Positions 33,352 through 41,594 of a stretch of DNA of 64,000 nucleotides are shown here, in pieces. Under the pieces are notes generated by a model. That model did not search any database. It was not told where the DNA came from and worked only from the letters and a program-made list of their open reading frames with translations. The DNA is from AP-15 sp963833745 (GTDB lineage Bacteria > Pseudomonadota > Alphaproteobacteria > ATCC43930 > CGMCC-115725): the NCBI GenBank assembly GCA_963833745.1, contig CAWHZD010000006.1:496001-560000 (forward strand). The letters run 5' to 3'. The position numbers and the translations under genes are program-made. Each line of letters begins with the position of its first letter. The first letter of the stretch is position 1.

Positions 33352-33630
33352 CGAAGAATGTTCGCCAGCCACCTTCAGAACCCGCCGAATCCGATGGTGT
33401 ATGAATGCAGCTTCGGGGGCAGGAAGAGGCGCTCCCACCGCGAGGGCTGAGGGGACGGGAAGGGTTGAAAGCAGAAGCCCGGCCCCATTATCGAAATTCT
33501 TGATTTCTGCACCTCGGGGTCGGCTATTGGTGGCAACCAATCCGAGTTAGCCTTGCGCGTTACGATACCCGCGCCGTCGCGGTTCTCTGTCGCGCATTGC
33601 GCCGCTCCTGGCGCTTGCAAACGAAGGCGG

Positions 33631-34431
33631 TCACCCGCTGATCGCTTCCCTGATGGCCTCGCGGATGATGTCGACGACGAGGCCGGGCGCGGTAACGATT
33701 GGCGTGTGGTCTACCGGGTGCGACCGTACCCGGGCGCGCATCCGCTCCGCCATAAACCGTTGCGTGTCAGGGACAATCATACGGTCCTGCTGCGCGATCA
33801 GAAACCAGGTCGGGAGGTCTTTCCAGAGCGGACGATTGACCGGCACCGTGATGCATGCAGGCGAGATCGGCCGCTGAACTGCGCAGAGCAGCGCCAATTC
33901 CTCAGCCGAGGCATTCTGCGCGAATGCCGCGGCGAACGCCTCGTCCGGCAGATAGATCAGCTCATGATCGTCGGGTGCCAACTTTGGAGCCAGCGGATGA
34001 GGCTCGGCGCGATAAAAGACATCGGCGACAGTCTCGCCTTCATCTGGAGCAAGGCCACAGACGTAAACCAGCCCCTTTACCTTCTCATTCCGTGTCGCCG
34101 CGATCACGGCTCCAGCGTAGGCGTGCCCGACAACAACGGCGGGTCCCGGAACTCGCTCCAACGTGCGCTCGACGGCTGCTGCATCCTCGGCAAACGAGGT
34201 CAAGGGCAGCGGAGCCGCGAATACCCGGACGGCTTGGGCGGCCAGCGGCCCGATGACTTTGGCCCAGCTCGATCCGTCGGCCCAAGCTCCGTGCACCAGG
34301 ACAACACTCACATTCTCCCGCGACATCGGCTCCCGCGACATTGGCTCCCGCGACATTGGCTCCCGCGACATTGGCTCCCGCGACATTGGCTCCCGCGACA
34401 TTGGCTCCCGCGACATTGGCTCATGCGTCAC
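33631..34431 (-). CDS. Alpha/beta hydrolase-fold protein with N-terminal pentapeptide repeats and no nucleophile Ser
   Basis: A 266-residue protein. The first 40 residues are MTHEP then MSREP repeated, encoded by 15-bp tandem repeats. The folded part starts VSVVLVHGAWADGSSWAKVI. The elbow reads VVVGHAYAGAVIAA, where the usual Ser of GHSYGG is Ala; the acid (AQQDRMIVP) and the His (VDHTPIV) regions remain. It could be a non-hydrolytic relative or use another residue. The first start overlaps the dehalogenase gene by 11 bases, but each repeat unit supplies another ATG, so the true start could be any of eight. Confidence 0.8.
   Translation of the reverse strand: MTHEPMSREPMSREPMSREPMSREPMSREPMSREPMSRENVSVVLVHGAWADGSSWAKVIGPLAAQAVRVFAAPLPLTSFAEDAAAVERTLERVPGPAVVVGHAYAGAVIAATRNEKVKGLVYVCGLAPDEGETVADVFYRAEPHPLAPKLAPDDHELIYLPDEAFAAAFAQNASAEELALLCAVQRPISPACITVPVNRPLWKDLPTWFLIAQQDRMIVPDTQRFMAERMRARVRSHPVDHTPIVTAPGLVVDIIREAIREAISG
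34316..34420 (-). repeat. Seven 15-bp tandem repeats in the 5' end of a hydrolase gene
   Basis: The unit on the plus strand is TCCCGCGACATTGGC, seven copies end to end; only the first differs, by one base. On the coding strand each copy gives GCCAATGTCGCGGGA: an in-frame ATG, with GGGAG directly before the next CCAATG. The 15-base period keeps frame, so copy-number change would lengthen or shorten the peptide by five residues and add or remove a start site, without breaking the gene. Confidence 0.9.
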
Positions 34432-35116
34432 TGGTGCTCTCCTGGTGCCGCGCGATCAACTGATCGGCAACATCGTCCAAGTTTGCACCGACGATCTGCG
34501 GCTGCGGGCCGACTCCTAAGACGTCGTTGCCGACCCGTTTGATCAACGCTGCTTCCCAGCCGGCCGCCACAGCGCCAAGCGTATCCCATGTATGGCAAGC
34601 GATAAGACAGAGCTCGGAGGGTTTAACCCCAAGCTTCCTCTCGACGTAGGCGTAAGCCTGGCGCGAGGGCTTGTGATGCTTGACGCCGTCTGCACTAAAA
34701 CGACGCTCGAAGAAATCGACAATCCCACCGTGTTCAAGTTGACGGGTCTGAACCTCAAGCAGATTGTCTGTGAGGGTGAACAGCCGGAAACCCGCATCGC
34801 GCAGCTTGCGCAGCGCCGCCGGCACCTCCCGGTGCGGCGGCATCGTCGAAAACTTCTCCGTAAGCTCTTTCTTATCTGCATCGTCAATTTTGATGCCTTG
34901 CGTATCCGCCAGCATCTTCATCACAGCCGCGCCAATATCCGTGAACGGCACATAGTGGTCGGCGACAGTCAGCGCCGCGGAATACATAATGAAGTTGGCG
35001 AACCAAAGGCGCATGGCCTGTCTTTCGCCGAAGATGCGCTCGAAGATTGGCTCCATTGTTTGCAGATCAAGCAACGTCTCATTGACGTCGAAGACAATCA
35101 GAGGAAGAGCAGCCAT
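34421..35116 (-). CDS. Haloacid dehalogenase, type II (HAD superfamily)
   Basis: A 231-residue protein with the HAD motifs in order: nucleophile Asp10 in VFDVNETLLDL, motif II TLTDN, the Lys in GVKHHKPSRQAY, and the final acid region CHTWDTLGAVAAGW. L-2-haloacid dehalogenases hydrolyse the C-halogen bond through an Asp ester. The motif IV DT-x-GA pattern and the length fit the type II haloacid dehalogenases. It overlaps the downstream alpha/beta hydrolase start, so they are probably co-translated. Confidence 0.88.
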   Translation of the reverse strand: MAALPLIVFDVNETLLDLQTMEPIFERIFGERQAMRLWFANFIMYSAALTVADHYVPFTDIGAAVMKMLADTQGIKIDDADKKELTEKFSTMPPHREVPAALRKLRDAGFRLFTLTDNLLEVQTRQLEHGGIVDFFERRFSADGVKHHKPSRQAYAYVERKLGVKPSELCLIACHTWDTLGAVAAGWEAALIKRVGNDVLGVGPQPQIVGANLDDVADQLIARHQESTSDA

Positions 35117-35243
35117 GCGACAGGCTCCGATTTGTTAAATCTATGTTGTAAGGTGCTTTCGTCCCGGCACGCTGGCCGTCGGACATCGCCTTAGGCCGCT
35201 GAATTTCTCCAGCACGATCGCGCGTCGCGATGCTCCGGGTCTG

Positions 35244-36098
35244 TCAGGCGGCAAGGAAATCGCGGATCGCCGTGGCGATCTCGCTAGCGTGCGTCTCCAG
35301 CGCAAAGTGTCCGGTGTCCAAGAAGCCGACGACCGCCTCCGGTATGTCCCGTTTGAACGCTTCGGCGCCGGCCGGCAGAAAGAATGGGTCGTTCTTCCCC
35401 CACACCGCTAGAAGGCGCGGCTTGTGGGTACGGAAATATTCCTGAAAGGCGGGATACAGCGCGACGTTGCTCTTGTAGTCGCCGAACAGGTCGAGCTGCA
35501 CCTCGTCCGCGCCGGGCCGGGCTAGGTAAAAGTTGTCGAGCGAGTAGCCGTCCGGAGAAACCACGGTTGCGTCAGGGACGCCGTGCGTGTATTGCCAAAC
35601 AGTCGTCTCGGGCGCCAGGAAGGTGCGCAACGCCTCACGATTGGCCTGCGACGGGTCTTCCCAATAAGCTCGGATGGGTTGCCACCCTTCGCTCAGCCCC
35701 TCGTCATAAGCATTCCCATCCTGCGAGACGATCGCGGTTATGCGCTCCGGGTGCTTTAAAGCAAGTCTCAAGCCCACGGGAGCGCCGTAATCAAAGATGT
35801 AGATCGCGAACCGTTTCAGCCCGATGATTTCGGTGAAACGGTCGATCGTCTCGGCAAGGTTCTCGAACGTGTATTTGAACGCATGGCGTGGGGGCATGTC
35901 CGACTGACCAAAACCCGGCAGGTCAGGCGCTATAAGACGAAAGTTGTCCGCGAGAAGTGGAATCAAATCGCGGAACATGTGCCCAGCCGTCGGAAACCCG
36001 TGCAACAGTAGAAGTGTCGGAGCGTCGGCCCGCCCGGCTTCCCGATAGAAAATGTTGAGACCGTCGACCTCGACCCTGCGGTAGGTGATCGGGGGCAT
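35244..36098 (-). CDS. Alpha/beta hydrolase, haloalkane dehalogenase/epoxide hydrolase-like
   Basis: A 284-residue protein. ATG 36098 follows GAGGAG. Motifs are LLLLHGFPTAGHMFRDLIP, the nucleophile elbow YIFDYGAPVGLR with Asp in the place of Ser, the late acid region AVWGKNDPFF, and the His in DTGHFALETH. An Asp nucleophile is typical of haloalkane dehalogenases and epoxide hydrolases. The adjacent HAD dehalogenase fits a dehalogenation theme. It is divergent from a LysR gene. Confidence 0.88.
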   Translation of the reverse strand: MPPITYRRVEVDGLNIFYREAGRADAPTLLLLHGFPTAGHMFRDLIPLLADNFRLIAPDLPGFGQSDMPPRHAFKYTFENLAETIDRFTEIIGLKRFAIYIFDYGAPVGLRLALKHPERITAIVSQDGNAYDEGLSEGWQPIRAYWEDPSQANREALRTFLAPETTVWQYTHGVPDATVVSPDGYSLDNFYLARPGADEVQLDLFGDYKSNVALYPAFQEYFRTHKPRLLAVWGKNDPFFLPAGAEAFKRDIPEAVVGFLDTGHFALETHASEIATAIRDFLAA

Positions 36099-36206
36099 GC
36101 GCGGCTCCTCGGTGCGTGGAATGGTGACGTCAACGCCGAAAATGCGCACCGCAGTCGGCAATTGAATTGAGTGCCGACGCGTTTCTGTATTTCAATAAGC
36201 GCAACA

Positions 36207-37109
36207 ATGCAAGACCGGCTCGACGCCTTGACGATTTTCGTCGCCGTAGCGGAGCGGCAGAGCTTCGCTGAAGCCGCGCGGCAATTGAGCCGATCGCCGG
36301 CGTCCGTGACGCGGGCCGTCGCGGCCCTCGAGGAGCGACTGCAAACCCGTCTTTTCAATCGAACAACCCGCTCAGTCGCGCTGACCGATGCCGGCGTGCG
36401 TTACCTCGATGGCTGCCGCCGCTTGCTGGCAACCTATGACGAACTCGAGGCGGTGAAGTTCGCCGAGCGGGTTGAACCGCGGGGCTGGATCAATGTCACG
36501 GCACCCGTAATGTTCGGCCAGCAACATGTACTCCCTCTCGTGCGCAGCTTTCTCGACGATTATCCGCAGGTTGGTGTTCGCCTGCTGTTGCTCGACCGGG
36601 TCGTCTCATTGGTCGACGAGGGGCTCGATCTTGGCGTCAGAATCGGTCAGCTACCCAACTCTTCGCTGCTGGCGGTTCGAGTGGGACACGTGCGACGCAT
36701 CGTTTGCGCAGCTCCGCAATATCTTGCCCGCCATGGCGTGCCGGCGACGCCACGCGATCTCGGCAATCACAGTTTGGTGGCGTGCACAGCCGTCACGCCC
36801 ATTCCCGACCGCTGGTCGTTCCACGGTCCGACCGGCGTTATTTCCGTCGCCGTTACGCCGCGCCTGGTCGTGAACACCACGGCCGCGGCGGTCGACGCCG
36901 CACTCGACCAGTTGGGGCTTACCTGCATCCGGTCTTATCAAGCGGAGCCGCATGCGGCGGCCGGGCGATTGCAGACCGTCCTCGTCGACTACGAGCCGCC
37001 GCCTGCGCCCATTCACATCGTGCATCCCCAGGGTCGGCACCTCCCGGCCAAAGTCCGCTTGTTTCTGGACCACGCCGCCGAAGGACTTCGTCGCAGTTTC
37101 GGCCGGTAG
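36207..37109 (+). CDS. LysR-family transcriptional regulator
   Basis: A 300-residue regulator. The start at ATG 36207 is taken because the DNA-binding domain follows at once: DRLDALTIFVAVAERQSFAE, AARQLSRSPASVTRAVAALE. The effector domain contains LLLLDRVVSLVDEGLDLGVR. It is divergent from the Asp-type alpha/beta hydrolase gene, so it probably controls that gene. In the 108-base gap an ATTGAA/TTCAAT inverted pair (36161-36166, 36191-36196) could be part of its binding site. Confidence 0.9.
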   Translation: MQDRLDALTIFVAVAERQSFAEAARQLSRSPASVTRAVAALEERLQTRLFNRTTRSVALTDAGVRYLDGCRRLLATYDELEAVKFAERVEPRGWINVTAPVMFGQQHVLPLVRSFLDDYPQVGVRLLLLDRVVSLVDEGLDLGVRIGQLPNSSLLAVRVGHVRRIVCAAPQYLARHGVPATPRDLGNHSLVACTAVTPIPDRWSFHGPTGVISVAVTPRLVVNTTAAAVDAALDQLGLTCIRSYQAEPHAAAGRLQTVLVDYEPPPAPIHIVHPQGRHLPAKVRLFLDHAAEGLRRSFGR

Positions 37110-37259
37110 GTCGAAATCCATTGGCCCACCGGCGCAGGGATGACGTGCCGCCACTGACGGCGTACTGATGCCGTCGATTGATCTCGACAGTTGTCGTGCT
37201 TTGCGGGCGAGCCGCCGTGGGGTTAAACTGACGCCCGGCCAATTGAAGGAAAAACAGCC

Positions 37260-38300
37260 ATGACAGCCATGATCGACATGCATGCCCATTGGCGGCCCGC
37301 CGAAGTCGCCGACGCGCTGCGCGCCCGCACCCGGGAGCCGCGCATCCTGCGCAATCAAGACGGCGTCGAAGTGATGAAATCCGGCCGGATGAGCGAAGAA
37401 CCGCTCGCCAAGGCCTTCGACGAGGTCGATTTCCATCTCGCGCGGATGGACCGCCAGGGGGTCGAGACCAGCGTATTGTCGCTTCTCGGCTCGTTCTGCT
37501 GGATCGAGGCCCAGCCGCCCGAGGTGGCCGGGCCGCTGTGCCGGAAGGTCAATGACGGGCTTTCGGCGATCTGCCAGGAGCATCCCGGGCGCTTCGCCGC
37601 CTTCGCGGCGCTGCCCTTGACGGATATTTCCGCCGCCGCCGCCGAGCTCGAGCGGGCGCTCGGGCTGTCGGGCATGATCGGCGCGCAGATCCCGGGCAAC
37701 TACTTCCTGACGCGCAAGGACGCCGAAGCGATGCGGCCGCTCTTGGAGGTTGCCAACCGCGAGCTCGCGACGCTCTTCATCCACAACGGCCCGCGGCCGG
37801 GCGACGCTTACCCCAAGGTCGCGGCCGACACGGACAATGCGCGCCGCCGCAACGGCACGCTCGACATGCAGGCGAGCTTGTCCTCGGTGATGGTGACCTT
37901 GTGTCTCACCGACCTCCTCGCGGACTATCCCGACGCGACGGTCTGCGTCCACAATCTGGGCGGCAACCTTCCCTACGAGGTCGAGCGCATGGACCACCGC
38001 TGCCTGCTCGACACGCCCGACGAGGAATTGCCGTCGTCGCGCTTCCGCAAGGCGAAGGTGTACGTCGACTGCAACTCGTTTGGCCCGCACGCGATCGAGG
38101 CGGCCGTGCGGTTGTACGGCGCCGAGCGCATCGTGTGCGGCACCGACGGCACCGAGTTCGGCTGCGAATGGACCCGGAAGGCGCTCGCGGAAGCGCAGAT
38201 CGGCGAGGACGCGCGCGAGCAGATCCTGCACCGCAATGCCGCCGCGATGCTTGGCCGCGTCGAAAGGACCGGGCACGGCGAAAGAGCCGCCGCCGAATAG
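37260..38300 (+). CDS. Amidohydrolase (ACMSD-like)
   Basis: A 346-residue metal-dependent enzyme. The site starts MIDMHAHW (H-x-H), then FHLARMDRQGVETSVLSLLG, LFIHNGPRPGD with a metal His, VCVHNLGGNLPYEVERMDHR and VCGTDGTEFG with the terminal Asp. This is the pattern of 2-amino-3-carboxymuconate-6-semialdehyde decarboxylase relatives, which decarboxylate ring-cleavage acids. GAAGGAAA precedes the ATG. The substrate is unknown. Confidence 0.88.
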   Translation: MTAMIDMHAHWRPAEVADALRARTREPRILRNQDGVEVMKSGRMSEEPLAKAFDEVDFHLARMDRQGVETSVLSLLGSFCWIEAQPPEVAGPLCRKVNDGLSAICQEHPGRFAAFAALPLTDISAAAAELERALGLSGMIGAQIPGNYFLTRKDAEAMRPLLEVANRELATLFIHNGPRPGDAYPKVAADTDNARRRNGTLDMQASLSSVMVTLCLTDLLADYPDATVCVHNLGGNLPYEVERMDHRCLLDTPDEELPSSRFRKAKVYVDCNSFGPHAIEAAVRLYGAERIVCGTDGTEFGCEWTRKALAEAQIGEDAREQILHRNAAAMLGRVERTGHGERAAAE

Positions 38301-38343
38301 TCTCCTCCGCGATCGGTAAGGCCGCCGTTCAGCCGCCGCGCTG

Positions 38344-40083
38344 TTACCAGCCGAGCGCGTAGGCGGCGCGGCGCGGGTCGGCGCCGGCCTCGATGACGCC
38401 GCGCTTGTTGTCAACGTCGATTGCACAGACGGCACCCGCGGTCCAGATCCAGTTGGGCCAGCGCTGGATCTCGTGGCCGCGGCGCGCCAATTCGGCGATG
38501 ACCGGCTCGGCGATGCGGCCCTCCACCGCGAGCCTTCCGGGGTAGTAGTCGTAGGGTGCGAATGACGACGGATAGCTGTAGCTGGCAAAGCGCGGGCTCT
38601 CGATCGCCGACTGCATATCCTGGCCAAAGACAAAATGGTTCAGCAACACCTGCAGCATCGCCTGGGTCTGCACATCGCCGCCGGGGGTGCCGAACGGCAT
38701 GAAACGGTCGCCGCCCTTGATCGCGAGCGCCGGGTTTGGCGTCAGCCGCGGCCGTTTGCCGGGGGCGACGCCGGCCGGATGGCGCGGGTCGGGACGCGAC
38801 TGCGAGCCGCGGTTCGACGGAATGAGCCCGGTCCCGGGCACCACCGGCGAGCCGTAGGAGCCGTCGCTCGGCGTCGCTGAGAACAGGTTACCGTGACGGT
38901 CGGCGACGCAGACATAGGAGGTGTCGGGCTCGGGGTTGGGGTCGCCTGACGGCCGGGGAAAATCGCCGAAGCCGCGGGGGGCCTGGCTGCCGAGCTCACC
39001 CGGAGGCGGCATTTCCGGCCAGGCCCGGTCGGGACGGATCTGCTTGCGACGCTCGGCGGCATATTCTTCGGAGATCAAGGTTGCGAGCGGGACCTCGATC
39101 ATCGCCGGGTTGCCGTAATAGGCCTCACGGTCGGCAAAGGCGAGCTTCATCGCCTCGGCCAGGTGGTGGACATAGTCGGCGCTGTTGTGGCCGAGGGCCT
39201 TGAAGTCGGTGCCTTCGAGCAAGGCCAGGGTCTGCAGCAGCACCGGCCCCTGGCACCAGGCGCCACAGGTGAAGACTTCGAGGTCGCCAAAGCGGCGGCG
39301 CTCGGGCGGGCCGACCGGCGAACGGTATCCGGCGAGGTCCTCGGCCGACAGCAGGCCGCCCTGTTCCTGCATAAAGGCGACGATTTTTCTGGCGATGTCA
39401 CCGCGGTAGAAGGCGGCGCGCGCGGCCTCCAAGCCCGCTTCACGACCGCCGCCGTTGGCGCCATGGTGGACGGCGGCGCGCTCTTCGTCGGCCATGTATT
39501 GCAGCGAACCGGCGAGGTCGGTCTGGCGGAAGATCTCGCCGGCTTCGGGCACCCGGCCGTTGGGCAGAAAGATCGCCGCCGAGGACGGCCAGGCGCGATG
39601 GTCGGGCTCGTGCCGCTTAAGGCTCGCGGCCATCAGCGGATACATCGGAAAGCCTTCGCGCGCCAACCGGATCGCCGCCGCCGCGACCTCGCCAAAGCTC
39701 ATCGTGCCATAACGTTTGAGCGCGGTGATCCAGGCGTCGGGGGCGGCCGGGACGACGGTGCGAATGACGCCTTTGGGGATTTTGCCGCCATGCTCGCGCA
39801 TGAACAATTCGGGGTCGAGCGCCTTGGGCCAGGTGCCAAGGCCGGCGATGGTCACGACTTCGCGCCGGTCGGCGAGGTAGATCATGATCGGGGCGACGCC
39901 GGCGACGTCGACGAGGTCGCTCTGCAACACGCCGAGCGCGATCCCGGCGGCACACCCGGCGTCGATCGCATTGCCGCCGGCCTCCAGGATCGCGAACCCG
40001 GCGGTGGCGGCGAGATAATGGCCGGCGGCGATCGCATGGCGGGTGACGGCGATGGTCGGGCGGTGCGCGAATGGTGCGGTCAT
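38344..40083 (-). CDS. Gamma-glutamyltransferase-family Ntn hydrolase
   Basis: A 579-residue protein of the GGT family. The N-terminal half has LAATAGFAILEAGGNAIDA. The autoprocessing Thr lies in PEPDTSYVCVADRHGN, the start of the small subunit after self-cleavage. The C-terminal half has PFGTPGGDVQTQAMLQVL. GGTs transfer or hydrolyse gamma-glutamyl groups. ATG at 40081-40083 is chosen, as an upstream extension has no family similarity. No signal peptide is seen, so it is probably cytoplasmic, unlike many GGTs. Confidence 0.9.
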   Translation of the reverse strand: MTAPFAHRPTIAVTRHAIAAGHYLAATAGFAILEAGGNAIDAGCAAGIALGVLQSDLVDVAGVAPIMIYLADRREVVTIAGLGTWPKALDPELFMREHGGKIPKGVIRTVVPAAPDAWITALKRYGTMSFGEVAAAAIRLAREGFPMYPLMAASLKRHEPDHRAWPSSAAIFLPNGRVPEAGEIFRQTDLAGSLQYMADEERAAVHHGANGGGREAGLEAARAAFYRGDIARKIVAFMQEQGGLLSAEDLAGYRSPVGPPERRRFGDLEVFTCGAWCQGPVLLQTLALLEGTDFKALGHNSADYVHHLAEAMKLAFADREAYYGNPAMIEVPLATLISEEYAAERRKQIRPDRAWPEMPPPGELGSQAPRGFGDFPRPSGDPNPEPDTSYVCVADRHGNLFSATPSDGSYGSPVVPGTGLIPSNRGSQSRPDPRHPAGVAPGKRPRLTPNPALAIKGGDRFMPFGTPGGDVQTQAMLQVLLNHFVFGQDMQSAIESPRFASYSYPSSFAPYDYYPGRLAVEGRIAEPVIAELARRGHEIQRWPNWIWTAGAVCAIDVDNKRGVIEAGADPRRAAYALGW

Positions 40084-40132
40084 GGCAGGCCCCTTGCGTG
40101 ATCTGTCGCGGTGTCGCGGGTCACAGTAGCGC

Positions 40133-41587
40133 TTGACCGGGTCGCGACAGAAGAGGCGTTGTCGCGGCAATCAGGGGATTGCCGATGAAATCTCTGCTGC
40201 GCTGCGGGAACGGCGGTTGCGCCGGGTGAGATGGCGATGGCGGCGGGAGCGCCGCAGCGAGCCGGCCGCCGGCGAGGGCAGCCTGTTGGCGCTGGCGTTG
40301 CTGGCGTTGCTCGCGGGGGCCGGATCGGGGCTGATCGCGGCGATCTTTCGGCTGTCATTGGTCCAGGCCGACCGCTGGCGCAACGAACTGATCGCCAGTG
40401 CACATGACAGCCCGGTGGTCGGGTTTGTGCTGGTCGTCGCCGGCAGCGCCGCGGCGGTGGCGCTCGCCGCCTGGCTGGTGCGGCGGTTTTCGCCCTTCGC
40501 CTCGGGGAGCGGCATCCCCCAGGTCGAGGCGGCATTGACCGCCGATCTGCCGCCCGCTCCGCCGCGCCTGATCCCGGTCAAATTCTTTGGCGGCTTGCTG
40601 GCGATTGGCGCCGGCATGGCATTGGGCCGCGAGGGCCCGAGCGTACAGATGGGGGCGGTCGTCGCCGATCTCGTCGGCAAGGCCTTCCGTCGTTCCTGGC
40701 CGGATTCGCGCACCTTGCTCGCCGCCGGCGCCGGCGCTGGGCTCGCCGTTTCTTTCAACGCGCCGATCGCCGGCGCGGTGTTCGTGCTCGAAGAGCTGGT
40801 GCGGCGCCTCGAGACCCGGATCGCGATCGTCGCCCTCGGCGCCTCGTCGACGGCGATCCTGATCTCGCGCCTGTTTCTCGGCGACGCGCCCGATTTTCAG
40901 GTCGCGATGTTGGTGCCGGCGACGGCCGCCACCGGCCCGCTACCCTACGCCGCCGCAGCGACCTGGCCGCTCTACCTCGCACTCGGGGTTGTCGCCGGGA
41001 TTGCGGCCGGCCTCTACAACCGTGCGATTCTCAGCGCGATCGCGCTGGCGGCTCGCCTTGACGAGCGCTGCCCGGTCGAAATCCAAGCGGCGGCGATCGG
41101 TGCGTTGGTCGGGATCATCGGCTGGTTCTCGGCCGGTCTCATCGGAGGCGGCGACGACATCACCCTGCGCGTGCTGGCCGGCGGCGCCACGATCGGCGCC
41201 ATCCCGCTCGCCTTTGTCGTGCGTTTCGGGCTCGGCGCAGCATGCTACGCCGCGCGTACCCCAGGGGGGCTGTTCGCGCCGTTGCTGGTGCTCGGCGCCC
41301 AGCTCGGGCTGTTGTGCGGCGCGCTGTGCCAAGCCGCTTTCCCTGGTCTGGGCATCGAGCCGGAGGCCTTCGCCGTGGTCGCGATGGCGGCGTTCTTTAC
41401 CGGTGTGGTGCAGGCGCCGGTAACCGGGATCGTGCTCGTCACCGAAATGACCGCCGCCTTCGCCACCCTGTTGCCGATGCTCGCCGCCTGCTTTGCCGCG
41501 ATGGTTACTGTCAGCCTGCTGGGCATCGCGCCGATCTACGACTCTCTCCGCGAGCGCGTCATCGGACAAACCCAGTCGTCGACGTGA
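40133..41587 (+). CDS. ClC-family chloride channel/exchanger
   Basis: A 484-codon frame. The start is uncertain: the first codon is TTG at 40133, and GTG 40226 is an alternative. Multiple membrane helices carry the three ClC ion-selectivity loops: GSGIPQVE, GREGPSVQ and GGLFAPL. The gating Glu in GREGP is present. No CBS domain follows, like E. coli ClcA. Members exchange two chloride ions for one proton, or leak fluoride. It is convergent with a second ClC gene, the two stops 10 bp apart. Confidence 0.88.
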   Translation: MTGSRQKRRCRGNQGIADEISAALRERRLRRVRWRWRRERRSEPAAGEGSLLALALLALLAGAGSGLIAAIFRLSLVQADRWRNELIASAHDSPVVGFVLVVAGSAAAVALAAWLVRRFSPFASGSGIPQVEAALTADLPPAPPRLIPVKFFGGLLAIGAGMALGREGPSVQMGAVVADLVGKAFRRSWPDSRTLLAAGAGAGLAVSFNAPIAGAVFVLEELVRRLETRIAIVALGASSTAILISRLFLGDAPDFQVAMLVPATAATGPLPYAAAATWPLYLALGVVAGIAAGLYNRAILSAIALAARLDERCPVEIQAAAIGALVGIIGWFSAGLIGGGDDITLRVLAGGATIGAIPLAFVVRFGLGAACYAARTPGGLFAPLLVLGAQLGLLCGALCQAAFPGLGIEPEAFAVVAMAAFFTGVVQAPVTGIVLVTEMTAAFATLLPMLAACFAAMVTVSLLGIAPIYDSLRERVIGQTQSST

Positions 41588-41594
41588 GCAACCC

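Noticed and set aside
34316..34420. CRISPR array
   Set aside because: The units are 15 bp and directly abut with no spacers; they are coding tandem repeats.
36651..38633. Minus-strand open frame of 660 codons opposite a LysR and an amidohydrolase gene
   Set aside because: It spans two clear plus-strand genes and shows Arg/Ala/Gly-rich shadow composition without motifs.
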